DNA of 64,000 nucleotides from NCBI GenBank assembly GCA_001543385.1, contig LPNH01000011.1, forward strand, positions 1,654 through 65,653, written 5' to 3'. Below the pieces are notes generated by a model. It worked only from the letters and a program-made list of their open reading frames with translations, was not told where the DNA came from and did no database searches. Within the stretch, counting starts at the first letter, position 1; every line of letters begins with the position of its first letter. Made by a program: the position numbers and the translations under genes. This document shows positions 1 to 7,469 of this stretch, one piece after another. Source of the DNA: Candidatus Hemicellulosilyticus sp. P3. Its GTDB lineage: Bacteria; Bacteroidota; Bacteroidia; Bacteroidales; P3.

Positions 1-945
1 TGTGCCGTGAAGACTAACTGGAAGGTAAGCGAGATTCCCGTAGAGGTTCTCCGCAAGCAAATCATGAAGGGAATCCGTGAACGTATTCCTTTGGGAATGG
101 ATCACCACAAGGAGGCTCAGGATGAGAAGTACCTGCCTGAAGGCTATGACCTCGACAAGTTCGAAGTAGTTAAGCGTCGTCAGGTCTCTATCCTTCACGA
201 AGTCGGAACGTTAGGAGGCGGCAACCACTTCATTGAGTTGCAAAAGGACGAAGAGGGAACGCTCTGGATCATGATTCACTCTGGTTCACGCAACCTCGGG
301 AAGCAGGTCGGTGATTACTACAACAAGATCGCAGCAACCCTCAATGCGCGATGGTATTCAAATGTATCGCCTGACATACATCTGCCTTTCCTCGCCAGAG
401 GTAGCAAGGAGTTTGAGATGTACTGGAGAGAGATGAGGTACTGTATAGACTTCGCTCTCTGCAACAGGAAGCTCATGATGGAGCGTATCGAGGAGATTCT
501 TGCAGACTCACTGCCTGGCATAAAGTTTGAACCGATGATAAACATTGCTCACAACTATGCAGCAGTAGAGCACCACTTCGGTCACGATGTCATCGTACAC
601 CGCAAGGGAGCGACACTTGCCCGCGAAGGAGTCATCGGTATTATCCCTGGCTCACAGGGTACGGCATCGTATATCGTAGAAGGTCTTGGTAATCCAGACT
701 CATTCTGCTCATGCTCTCATGGAGCTGGTCGTGTCCTATCCCGTTCAATGGCCATCAAAACGCTGAATCTACAGCAGGAAGTGGCTCAACTTGAAGCAAA
801 GGGCATCGTTCATGCCATACGCTCTCAGGAAGATATGCAGGAGGCATCTGGAGCCTATAAGGACATTGAGGAGGTAATAGCCAACGAGGCAGACCTGATA
901 AAGGTTAAGACCCGACTCCTGCCGGTGGCTGTTATCAAAGGATAA
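1..945 (+). CDS. rtcB: RtcB-family RNA ligase, 3' part (gene starts before the window)
   Basis: RtcB joins RNA ends carrying 2',3'-cyclic phosphate or 3'-phosphate to 5'-OH using GTP and Mn2+. The reading frame is open from base 1 (Cys-Ala-Val-Lys-Thr), which fits the family's conserved metal-binding Cys region, so the GTG at base 7 is not the real start and the N-terminus lies upstream. Visible family motifs are GGGNHFIEL, HSGSRNLG, VHRKGATLA, PGSQGTASYIV and the C-terminal SHGAGR, which carries the histidine that is guanylylated in the family. The stop at 943-945 lies 7 bp before the first tRNA-like element. All expected C-terminal catalytic motifs are present, so this part looks functional. 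The adjacency to tRNA-like and Y-like RNAs suggests an RNA repair or processing cassette rather than a lone housekeeping ligase. Confidence 0.93.
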   Translation, partial: CAVKTNWKVSEIPVEVLRKQIMKGIRERIPLGMDHHKEAQDEKYLPEGYDLDKFEVVKRRQVSILHEVGTLGGGNHFIELQKDEEGTLWIMIHSGSRNLGKQVGDYYNKIAATLNARWYSNVSPDIHLPFLARGSKEFEMYWREMRYCIDFALCNRKLMMERIEEILADSLPGIKFEPMINIAHNYAAVEHHFGHDVIVHRKGATLAREGVIGIIPGSQGTASYIVEGLGNPDSFCSCSHGAGRVLSRSMAIKTLNLQQEVAQLEAKGIVHAIRSQEDMQEASGAYKDIEEVIANEADLIKVKTRLLPVAVIKG

Positions 946-952
946 AACGGTA

Positions 953-1042
953 GCGGCGGTAAGCTTCGCAATTGCCTGAGTGATGGCCCAAACGTTTGCT
1001 TACACCTAATGGTTACTGCTGGTTCGATTCCAGCCCGCCGCT
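953..1042 (+). ncRNA. tRNA-like domain 1 (acceptor and T-arm, aberrant core)
   Basis: A 7-bp acceptor-type stem, GCGGCGG (953-959) with CCGCCGC (1035-1041), encloses a perfect T-arm: stem GCTGG (1018-1022), loop TTCGATT, stem CCAGC (1030-1034). A discriminator-like T follows. There is no normal D-arm or anticodon arm. Instead GTAAGC (959-964) can pair with GCTTAC (998-1003) around a hairpin GCC-TGAGTGAT-GGC (974-987) followed by CCAAAC. A matching hairpin plus CCAATC lies in the insert of the second tRNA-like element, so the core is conserved rather than random decay. This is probably a tRNA mimic such as the tRNA-like module of bacterial Y RNAs, and not a decoding tRNA. Confidence 0.7.
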
Positions 1043-1050
1043 CAAATAAA

Positions 1051-1125
1051 AGAGAAGGTCAAGGACAGCTTACTTCTTCGATCTTATGCTAAAGAGGCTC
1101 CAATTAGCTGTTCAATTACCTCTCT
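1051..1125 (+). ncRNA. Y-RNA-like stem-loop 1
   Basis: The outer stem pairs AGAG and AGGT (1051-1054, 1056-1059) with ACCT and CTCT (1118-1121, 1122-1125), with A1055 bulged. An internal loop CAA (1060-1062) faces AATT (1114-1117). The inner 8-bp stem pairs GGACAGCT (1063-1070) with AGCTGTTC (1106-1113), including one G-T pair. The loop starts TACTTC. The copy at 1267-1328 has the same internal loop and spacing but a different, compensated inner stem, which argues for a selected RNA. The shape (short outer helix, conserved asymmetric internal loop, inner helix) resembles the Ro60-binding end of Y RNAs. That assignment is an inference. Confidence 0.68.
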
Positions 1126-1129
1126 TTAT

Positions 1130-1250
1130 GCTGCGATAGTTCAGTTGGTAGAACAATAGGTTTGTGACGACATTTCCTGAGAAGGACCAATCACCACATA
1201 CTTCATTTCTGTTAGACTATGGGTCGCAGGTTCGAGTCCTGCTCGCAGCT
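1130..1250 (+). ncRNA. tRNA-like domain 2 with 48-nt insert in the anticodon stem
   Basis: Without bases 1169-1216 this is a canonical 73-nt tRNA: acceptor GCTGCGA/TCGCAGC (1130-1136, 1243-1249), D-arm GTTC-AGTTGGTA-GAAC (1139-1154), anticodon stem ATAGG (1156-1160) with C1168+CTAT (1217-1220), loop TTTGTGA (1161-1167), variable region GGGTC, T-arm GCAGG-TTCGAGT-CCTGC (1226-1242), discriminator T1250. Canonical numbering would place TGT at the anticodon. The 48-nt insert interrupts the 3' strand of the anticodon stem and contains a TCCT-GAGA-AGGA tetraloop hairpin followed by CCAATC, echoing the core of tRNA-like 1. It may be an intron-like insert, or a permanent part of a tRNA mimic. The neighbouring RNA ligase makes the first option worth testing. 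Confidence 0.75.
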
Positions 1251-1266
1251 CAAGGATAGTATTAAC

Positions 1267-1328
1267 AAGGTCAAGGCTGACATACTTCAAAATAGATTGT
1301 GGTTCTGTTCCTGTCAGTCAATTACCTT
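1267..1328 (+). ncRNA. Y-RNA-like stem-loop 2
   Basis: Second copy of the Y-like architecture. Outer stem AAGGT (1267-1271) pairs with ACCTT (1324-1328). The internal loop CAA (1272-1274) faces AATT (1320-1323). The inner 8-bp stem GGCTGACA (1275-1282) pairs with TGTCAGTC (1312-1319). Compared with copy 1, six inner base pairs are rewritten while pairing is kept, and the loop again begins TACTTC. A T-run (1327-1330) follows. The following ATG lies 17 bp after the stem, so this RNA could also act as the 5' leader of the downstream gene. Confidence 0.68.
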
Positions 1329-1344
1329 TTAAATTAAAGACGTT

Positions 1345-3609
1345 ATGAATAACAAGACTTTGACAAGAGTAGCTTTGCGCTACCGTGCAGTGTTCCTCGA
1401 CATTAATCGTGAGAACATCAACATGAAGTCCGAGGCTTCAGTGCCGGTGATGGCATTCGTGACCAGGTTGAAGGAGAATGGTTTCTGCGTCAGTGAGGAA
1501 CTTCTTCACGCTTTGAATGCTGCTCCTGCAGACAGACTCGCAGAAATCACCGAGTGTATCAACGACGTGATGGGCGTGAAGCTCAATTGGGCACCACTCG
1601 TCAAGGGATGGAATGTGCCAACGGGTGAGAGCCTTGCTGACCATCTGATTACCTGGATTGCCAACATCTTTGGTAAGGAGGCAGGTTTCAAGGGAACGAC
1701 ACTTCCTTGCGGTCACCTTATTCCTGAGGGGACTTTCCCCATTGAGCGTTACAATGGTTGCCCGTTCTGCGGCACACCGTTTGAGACTGCCGACTTCGTT
1801 TATAAGGGTCAGGCCAGCAAGCTGAAGGAACTGCGCCTGTTTACTATCGAGGACATGAAGCATGTGTTCGCATCCCTTTTGGCATCGACCACTCCGCTTG
1901 ATGGAACCCAGAAGGACTCGTTGGAGCAACTGCTTCGTGAGTTCTCTCTGCCCGAGGATGCCAACATCACCATGAAGGAAACAGCTATGCTCGTTATCAA
2001 GTTATTGGTAGAACAGAATAAGGCAGACGAGGCATCAAAGCTTTTGAAGACTCCTACTGACGTGCTCCGTTACCTCTGGTATGAGAAGACCGGCTATGTG
2101 CAGATTATTGAGCCGAAGACTCTTGTTGCCCATGCCCGTAAGCTGTACTTCCACATGTGGGGGCCACTCGACAGAGGTGCTGATGCGGCAAAGGATATGA
2201 AGAAGAAACTGATGCTGAAGTACGACCGTAAGGCGTGTCTGCGTGTGGCATTGTGGCTGAATGCCATCCCATTGACCGCAAGACAGGCAGCTGAGAATAT
2301 GAATCCAAAGCGCGGAATGTGGGTTCGTATGATCCGTGCCCTCCGTCTGGGTGAATACTCCCGTAAGAATGGCTTTGACCATCTGGCAGAGATTCTCGAT
2401 GTGTTCTACAAGCAGGATTATTCCACTTGGCAAGGCCGTGTTGACAAGGCTCGTTCTGAGAACGATGCCGACATGACGCTGGCATTGCTGAAGGAACGTC
2501 CAGGTCTATTCGCCCGTTGTCTGTTCGCCTCCATGCTCCGCTTCGGTAGCGACAAGGTGCTGGCTGCCTTTGAGGAGATTGCCGACAAGATGCCTGCCCG
2601 TCTGCTGCTCTCACTCGGCAATGCTGCAGAGGCATACTTCGACCCCAAGGAGGTGCGTCTGGCCAGACCCATCACTGGTGTTACCCATCAGATTGAGCCT
2701 AACAAGCTGTTGGCTCTCTATGATGATGAAGCCCGCAAGGCGATGACAGGAGCCGTAAACGACCTCTATAAGGCCTCGATGGCAAGACGCTTTGCTATCC
2801 AGCAGACAGAGGCGAAGACCATCTTCATCGATCCCGCTCTGTACAATATACCTGTCAGCGTGGGCGATCGTTCGGCAACCATTCAGGATGCATCTTGTGC
2901 CCTGATGGGAACGCACTTCCCGGTAGAGGGTGATGCTGTCCGTCTGTTCCTCCAGTGGGGTAAAGGCTTGCATGCGCAGCACCTCGATATGGACTTGAGC
3001 GCTCGTGTTACACTGCCGAACGGCCAAATTGCAGAGTGCGCCTACTACAATCTGACTTGTGTAGGTGCCAAGCACTCTGGCGATATCCGTTCCATCCCTG
3101 AAATGGTTGGTACTGCTGAGTACATTGAACTGTCGCTGCCTGAGCTGGAGGCTGCTGGTGCTGTATATGTCACCTTCACCTGCAATGCCTATTCCACAGG
3201 TGCCCTTTCTCCTAATCTGGTAGTAGGATGGATGGATTCTGCCAATTCGATGATAATCTCTGAGGAGAAGGGTGTGGCCTACGACCCGTCTTGTGTACAG
3301 CACATGGTTCGTATTAGCGAGGGCAACCTCTCCAAGGGCCTGGTATTCGGTGTGTTTTATGTGGCAAAGCGTGAAATCATCTGGCTCGAAATGCCATTCA
3401 CTGCGCAGACAATGAGAGGGGCTAACAGCGAGTCCATCGAGGCACTGCTCCACAAGCTGGAGTCGAAGCTCTCTATCGGCGAACTACTTGATATGAAGGC
3501 CAAGGCTCAAAGCCTGACTTCAGTAGAGAATGCTGAGGAAGCAGATGAAGCATACACATACGAGTGGGCACTTAATCCTGCAGAAGTAACGAAGTTGCTG
3601 AATGGATAA
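1345..3609 (+). CDS. RING-like/TerD-like protein of the MXAN_6230/SCO0854 type (754 aa)
   Basis: The N-terminal third contains a RING-like zinc site: LPCGH (Cys122) and GCPFCG (Cys139, Cys142). The middle, about residues 150-490, is helix-rich and includes TPTDVLRYLWYE and RPGLFARCLF, compatible with HEAT-like repeats. Residues about 495-640 resemble a TerD beta-sandwich: DASCALMG, MDLSARV, YYNLTCVGAKHSGD, IELSLPELEAAGAVYVTF. The combination matches my recollection of the bacterial MXAN_6230/SCO0854 RING protein family, whose biochemical role is not known to me. It follows rtcB and the Y-like RNAs on the same strand and ends at a strong terminator, so it is probably in one transcription unit with them. 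It could be the protein partner of these RNAs, as Ro60/Rsr is elsewhere. That is inference, because no clear vWA domain is seen. Confidence 0.7.
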   Translation: MNNKTLTRVALRYRAVFLDINRENINMKSEASVPVMAFVTRLKENGFCVSEELLHALNAAPADRLAEITECINDVMGVKLNWAPLVKGWNVPTGESLADHLITWIANIFGKEAGFKGTTLPCGHLIPEGTFPIERYNGCPFCGTPFETADFVYKGQASKLKELRLFTIEDMKHVFASLLASTTPLDGTQKDSLEQLLREFSLPEDANITMKETAMLVIKLLVEQNKADEASKLLKTPTDVLRYLWYEKTGYVQIIEPKTLVAHARKLYFHMWGPLDRGADAAKDMKKKLMLKYDRKACLRVALWLNAIPLTARQAAENMNPKRGMWVRMIRALRLGEYSRKNGFDHLAEILDVFYKQDYSTWQGRVDKARSENDADMTLALLKERPGLFARCLFASMLRFGSDKVLAAFEEIADKMPARLLLSLGNAAEAYFDPKEVRLARPITGVTHQIEPNKLLALYDDEARKAMTGAVNDLYKASMARRFAIQQTEAKTIFIDPALYNIPVSVGDRSATIQDASCALMGTHFPVEGDAVRLFLQWGKGLHAQHLDMDLSARVTLPNGQIAECAYYNLTCVGAKHSGDIRSIPEMVGTAEYIELSLPELEAAGAVYVTFTCNAYSTGALSPNLVVGWMDSANSMIISEEKGVAYDPSCVQHMVRISEGNLSKGLVFGVFYVAKREIIWLEMPFTAQTMRGANSESIEALLHKLESKLSIGELLDMKAKAQSLTSVENAEEADEAYTYEWALNPAEVTKLLNG

Positions 3610-3660
3610 AGTCCACAGAGAACAAGCAATGTAATCCTTTACAAGCTTTCAATAATGAGA

Positions 3661-3698
3661 AGGATGACAGGGTGTGAGTGCCTTGCCATCCTCTTTTT
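3661..3698 (+). terminator. Rho-independent terminator after the rtcB/RNA locus
   Basis: AGGATG-A-CAGGG (3661-3672) pairs with CCTTG-C-CATCCT (3681-3692) with one A/C mismatch and one G-T pair, over an 8-nt loop, followed by CTTTTTA. It lies between two convergent genes and could serve both strands. Confidence 0.75.
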
Positions 3699-3711
3699 AT
3701 CAGATGATTAT

Positions 3712-4248
3712 TTAGTGTTTATTTAGAATTTCGATTACTCTCTCTGCCAATTCTTTTGTGAGACCCGTTTCTGGTTCTGTAATAACTACGCGTTCTGATT
3801 GGGTAAGTAAGAAATCGTCACCATCATCAAGAATTGCATAGGAATATGGTATCCCTTGTTTTTGAGGATGAGTCCTGAGCCATTCACTGATTTCAAGACC
3901 TCTTGTACCATAGGGAATAACAGAAAATGTGTCTCTGCCCCCATCAAGACTTTTAAAATACAACTCATCCAAAGCAGGAGTTACACCATAGATTTCACCA
4001 GGTAAGTTTCGTGCAGTCCACAATTCACGCATCTTGTCTATTCCATCAAGTCGCCAGGATGAAGATACGACCAATTTTGCAGCAGTACAGTCAAGGATAT
4101 TTTTTAGACAGTCTATCGTGTAAGGGTCGAAAAGCGAACCAAATTCATCGTCACTTCTTTCTCCCTTCCACTGTAATGCTGTCTGGTATTCCATCGTATT
4201 TAGGACACCATCGAAATCCAGAAACAAGTACCGTTCTTTATCCTTCAT
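3712..4248 (-). CDS. HAD-superfamily phosphatase, HAD_SAK_2-like
   Basis: 178 aa. The N-terminal LFLDFDGVLNT carries the HAD nucleophile motif DxDGV (Asp11, Asp13). VVSSSWR (motif II, Ser/Thr) and the late acidic AILDDGDD (motif IV) follow, so the catalytic set looks complete. It resembles the short HAD domains described in 'Swiss army knife' RNA-repair proteins, which remove or process phosphates at RNA ends. The specific family is recalled from motifs only. It is the last gene of the long minus-strand operon, 30 bp after aat, and converges on the RtcB locus. A phosphatase for RNA ends would suit that neighbourhood, but a role on other phosphoesters is equally possible. Confidence 0.75.
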   Translation of the reverse strand: MKDKERYLFLDFDGVLNTMEYQTALQWKGERSDDEFGSLFDPYTIDCLKNILDCTAAKLVVSSSWRLDGIDKMRELWTARNLPGEIYGVTPALDELYFKSLDGGRDTFSVIPYGTRGLEISEWLRTHPQKQGIPYSYAILDDGDDFLLTQSERVVITEPETGLTKELAERVIEILNKH

Positions 4249-4278
4249 GTCTGTACCAAGTGAAATTAGCTTAGATAT

Positions 4279-4968
4279 TCAACACAACTCTTGCTTGTTT
4301 AGTATTTCCATATACTTATCATAGGAGATATGCTTACCTCCCATAGATTTGAGATGGGGGGTCTCGAACTGGCAATCAATAAAGAGGCCACCAATAGCAT
4401 CAAGAGTCTTAGCCAAATGTATTAATGCCAACTTCGAAGCACTTGGCGCTAACGAGAACATGCTCTCGCCGAAGAACGCATTACGGATGGCAACGCCATA
4501 CAATCCGCCAACGAGCTTGACTTCTTTCTTCTCAGAGGAAGTGTTTAATGGCTCCCATACTTCAACACTCGCTGCAAATCCAAGGCGATTCAATTCCGTG
4601 TAGGCTTGTATTATTTCCGGGCCAAGCCATGCTCCATTTTCCTGATAGCGTCCATCAACAGTTGAGCAACCACGTATAACACCATCAAAATATTGATTAA
4701 TTGTAACAATGTATTTGTTCTGGCGCATCAACTGCTTCATGGAGTGACTAATATGTATCTCTTTGGGGAAAATGACATATCTGTCCTGAGGGCAATACCA
4801 ATAGGGTTCTTCTTTATTTCGAAAAGAGAACCACGGGAAAAAACCATTACTGTAGGCTAGTAGTAGTCGTTCAACCGACAAATCACCGCCAACAGCCACG
4901 AGTCCATTCTTCTCCCCTAAATGAGGATCAGGAAACCACAATTCATTATCCAATCGATAAACTGCCAT
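4279..4968 (-). CDS. aat: Leucyl/phenylalanyl-tRNA-protein transferase
   Basis: Aat transfers Leu or Phe from aminoacyl-tRNA to proteins with N-terminal Lys/Arg, creating primary N-degrons. The 229-aa length is normal. Conserved blocks include FPDPHLGEKNGLVAVGGDL, YSNGFFPWF, YWYCPQDRYVIFP, DGRYQENGAWLGPEI, LVGGLYGVAIRNAFFGESMF, and the C-terminal IDCQFETPHLKSMGGK. The start codon lies inside the end of clpA (23-bp overlap), implying translational coupling. Together with ClpS and ClpA it forms a complete N-degron recognition set. Regulation is probably from the distant operon promoter near 18180, since no promoter-like sequence is seen directly upstream. Confidence 0.95.
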   Translation of the reverse strand: MAVYRLDNELWFPDPHLGEKNGLVAVGGDLSVERLLLAYSNGFFPWFSFRNKEEPYWYCPQDRYVIFPKEIHISHSMKQLMRQNKYIVTINQYFDGVIRGCSTVDGRYQENGAWLGPEIIQAYTELNRLGFAASVEVWEPLNTSSEKKEVKLVGGLYGVAIRNAFFGESMFSLAPSASKLALIHLAKTLDAIGGLFIDCQFETPHLKSMGGKHISYDKYMEILNKQELC

Positions 4969-7162
4969 CTTTCATTTCAATCGTTATGTTCCCGCCTTTT
5001 TTCAGGCTACCAAATAATATTTCCCGCATCAATAATGGCTTCAGCTTTTGTGAAATTACACGATCCATCTCACGAGCACCATATTCTGCAGTAAATCCTT
5101 CTTTCAGCAAATATTCGAAAGCATCAGAACTGAGCGTCATCGTAACCTTTCTCGCTTCAAGTTTAGCATCTAACTCTCTCAATTTCTTTTGCAGAATTAG
5201 TGTAGCCATCGGCTTATCCATGTCATGGAAGACCACAGCTCCCGACAATCTGTTGATGAACTCAGGCTTAAATGTCTTCTTTACTTGCTTCATCATAGCA
5301 TCTCCACGGCTAACATTACTGTTAAAGCCAATAGAACCTTGGGATGCGAACTGTGCGCCCGCATTAGAGGTCATGATTAGCACGACATTCCTGAAATCAG
5401 CGTGTCTGCCTTTATTATCCGTCAGCCTGGCATAGTCCATGACCTGAAGCAAAATGTTATATATGTCCTGATGCGCCTTCTCAATTTCATCAAGCAAAAG
5501 AACACAATTGGGGCATTTGCGAATAGCATCTGTTAGCAAGCCACCATCCTCATAGCCGACATATCCTGCAGGCGAACCTATTAATTTTGCTACAGTATGT
5601 TTCTCTGTATATTCGCTCATGTCAAAGCGTACCAACGAGATGCCCAGTTCTTTTGAAAGGACACGGGCAACTTCTGTTTTACCCACACCCGTAGGCCCAA
5701 CGAACAAGAGCGAAGCCAAGGGTTTATTGTCATCCAATAAGCCTGCTCTTGACATCTGGACCGCTTCAACTACCTGACGTATCGCTTCATCCTGGCCATA
5801 AATCTGCGAGAGCATACGGTTTGCAAGACTTTCTAATTGCTGATAATCATCCTCTTCCGCCTCAGAGAGAGCATCTACCTTACATGTCTTTGATAACACA
5901 TCCGCAATTTCCTTCTTACCAATAGTTCTAGCACTTTCATCTATTTCCATAGCAGCACCCGCTTCGTCGATGAGGTCAATGGCCTTATCTGGCAGGAAGC
6001 GGTCGTTTACGTACTTAGCACTGGCATCTACAGCGAATGAGATGGCATCATCATCATACTTCACCCCGTGGAACTCCTCATATCTTGGTTGTAATTGTCT
6101 GATGATGTTTTTCGTTTCATCTACAGATGGCTCACTGATATCGATCTGTTGGAAACGACGTATCAGTCCCTTTGAACGGGAGAAATGGCGATTATATTCC
6201 TCATAAGTCGTTGAACCGATAAATCGGATCTTGCCAGATTCGAGGTATGGTTTGAGCATATTGGAAGCATCCATCGCACTATCACTGGTCGCTCCAGCCC
6301 CTACAAGCGTATGAATCTCGTCAATATAGACGATATTGTTGTCGGCCTCTCCTTGAACACCATCCATAATTTGCTTGATTCGATTTTCGAAGTCACCTCG
6401 GAATTGCGTACCAGCCAACAGCGTTCCCATATCAAGCTGATAGATACGACTACCTTTCAACCGTTTGGGTACTTTCTTCTCTTCTATTAGTCGGACCAAT
6501 CCCCAGACTAAGGCAGTTTTACCTACGCCTGGTTCTCCAACATGCAAGGGGTTATTCTTTTCACGGCGACAAAGCACCTGAATAGTGCGTTTTAATTCTT
6601 GCTCTCTTCCGATGAGTGGATTATACCTGTTATAGTGATCGTTCATGCAGGTTACCAGCTTTTTCCATGCTGCCGAACCCTCTTTATCTCCTGCCTTATC
6701 TTGCAAATTGTCGTCAAACTCATAGAAATTAATCAATTGGCTCATAAAGTTTGCCTCTTTATTGGAAAGACAATCTTTGAGCATATAGGCAGCCCATGAT
6801 TCCTTGAGTTTTAGGATTCCATCAACTAAATGAGGAATATCAACAGATTCCGCACTGCTCAATGAGACTTCTTGGATGGCACTTTCTATTACTTTTGCCA
6901 TTTGAGCAGATACTTCGGGCTCGTATTCCACATTATCTGGTATCGATTCTATATTCCCCAAGAATTCCTCGACACGTTCCGCTAACACCTGAGGACTATA
7001 GAATATGTTCAGGGCAGCATTAAAGTTATCTTCATCTATCAGTACCATTAGTAAATGCTCTGGCATGATAAACTCATGTCTGTGGCTTTTACAGCACTCA
7101 AACGCCTTTTTCAGAAGACGTGAAGCTCTTTCTGTCTGCTTGATTTTTGACATAATGCTCAA
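4946..7162 (-). CDS. clpA: ATP-dependent Clp protease ATPase subunit ClpA
   Basis: 738 aa, close to E. coli ClpA length. It has an N-terminal Clp_N repeat domain (residues about 1-145) and two AAA+ modules: Walker A GEPGVGKT with Walker B VYIDEIHTL, then GPTGVGKT with LLLDEIEKAH. The segment GSIGFN provides the IGF-type loop that docks ClpA/ClpX ATPases on ClpP. It lacks the long ClpB-type middle coiled coil. It unfolds substrates, including N-degron substrates delivered by ClpS, for ClpP degradation. No clpP is in the window, so the protease must be encoded elsewhere. The start codon overlaps the clpS stop by 4 bp. Alternative: a ClpC-like ATPase, but the clpS/aat context favours ClpA. Confidence 0.93.
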   Translation of the reverse strand: MSIMSKIKQTERASRLLKKAFECCKSHRHEFIMPEHLLMVLIDEDNFNAALNIFYSPQVLAERVEEFLGNIESIPDNVEYEPEVSAQMAKVIESAIQEVSLSSAESVDIPHLVDGILKLKESWAAYMLKDCLSNKEANFMSQLINFYEFDDNLQDKAGDKEGSAAWKKLVTCMNDHYNRYNPLIGREQELKRTIQVLCRREKNNPLHVGEPGVGKTALVWGLVRLIEEKKVPKRLKGSRIYQLDMGTLLAGTQFRGDFENRIKQIMDGVQGEADNNIVYIDEIHTLVGAGATSDSAMDASNMLKPYLESGKIRFIGSTTYEEYNRHFSRSKGLIRRFQQIDISEPSVDETKNIIRQLQPRYEEFHGVKYDDDAISFAVDASAKYVNDRFLPDKAIDLIDEAGAAMEIDESARTIGKKEIADVLSKTCKVDALSEAEEDDYQQLESLANRMLSQIYGQDEAIRQVVEAVQMSRAGLLDDNKPLASLLFVGPTGVGKTEVARVLSKELGISLVRFDMSEYTEKHTVAKLIGSPAGYVGYEDGGLLTDAIRKCPNCVLLLDEIEKAHQDIYNILLQVMDYARLTDNKGRHADFRNVVLIMTSNAGAQFASQGSIGFNSNVSRGDAMMKQVKKTFKPEFINRLSGAVVFHDMDKPMATLILQKKLRELDAKLEARKVTMTLSSDAFEYLLKEGFTAEYGAREMDRVISQKLKPLLMREILFGSLKKGGNITIEMKDGSLSIG

Positions 7163-7467
7163 TTCTCTTCGGGTTCAACTGTCAGACGTAGTGGAAAACC
7201 ACTCTCACGCGCCATATTTGTTGCCTTTTGTGCTTTCGACACGGCAATGTCATAGGTGTAGATACCCACTACAGCCTTATTTGAGTGATGCACTTGTAAC
7301 ATCAGTGCCTGGGCATTGTCTTCACTTAGGAAGAATACCTCTTTCAATACCATAACAACAAACTCCATAGTAGTAAAGTCGTCATTGTGTATGATAACCT
7401 TATAGCGACGAGGTTCTCGCAAATCGGTTTTCTGTCGCTCTCTTATTTGTGACTGTTCTTGTGGCAT
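7159..7467 (-). CDS. clpS: N-degron adaptor ClpS
   Basis: 102 aa. The motif NDDFTTMEFVVMVL is the classic ClpS signature (acidic N-degron-binding pocket and first helix), followed by HHSNKAVVGIYTYDIA and a basic-to-acidic C-terminal half as in the family. ClpS binds proteins with N-terminal Leu, Phe, Tyr or Trp and hands them to ClpA. Its N-terminal extension is rich in Arg, Glu and Gln, as expected for the segment that engages ClpA. It is coupled to clpA by an ATGA overlap and lies 2 bp after the SprT-like gene. Confidence 0.95.
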   Translation of the reverse strand: MPQEQSQIRERQKTDLREPRRYKVIIHNDDFTTMEFVVMVLKEVFFLSEDNAQALMLQVHHSNKAVVGIYTYDIAVSKAQKATNMARESGFPLRLTVEPEEN

Positions 7468-7469
7468 AA

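Noticed and set aside
1130-1250. Calling this an ordinary tRNA-His or tRNA-Thr gene
   Set aside because: GTG and TGT can both be read in TTTGTGA depending on register, and the anticodon stem is interrupted by 48 nt. A decoding identity cannot be supported.
2611-3453. 280-aa minus-strand frame within the RING/TerD gene
   Set aside because: Antisense of a clearly coding gene, no recognisable domain. Many similar antisense frames were left out for the same reason.
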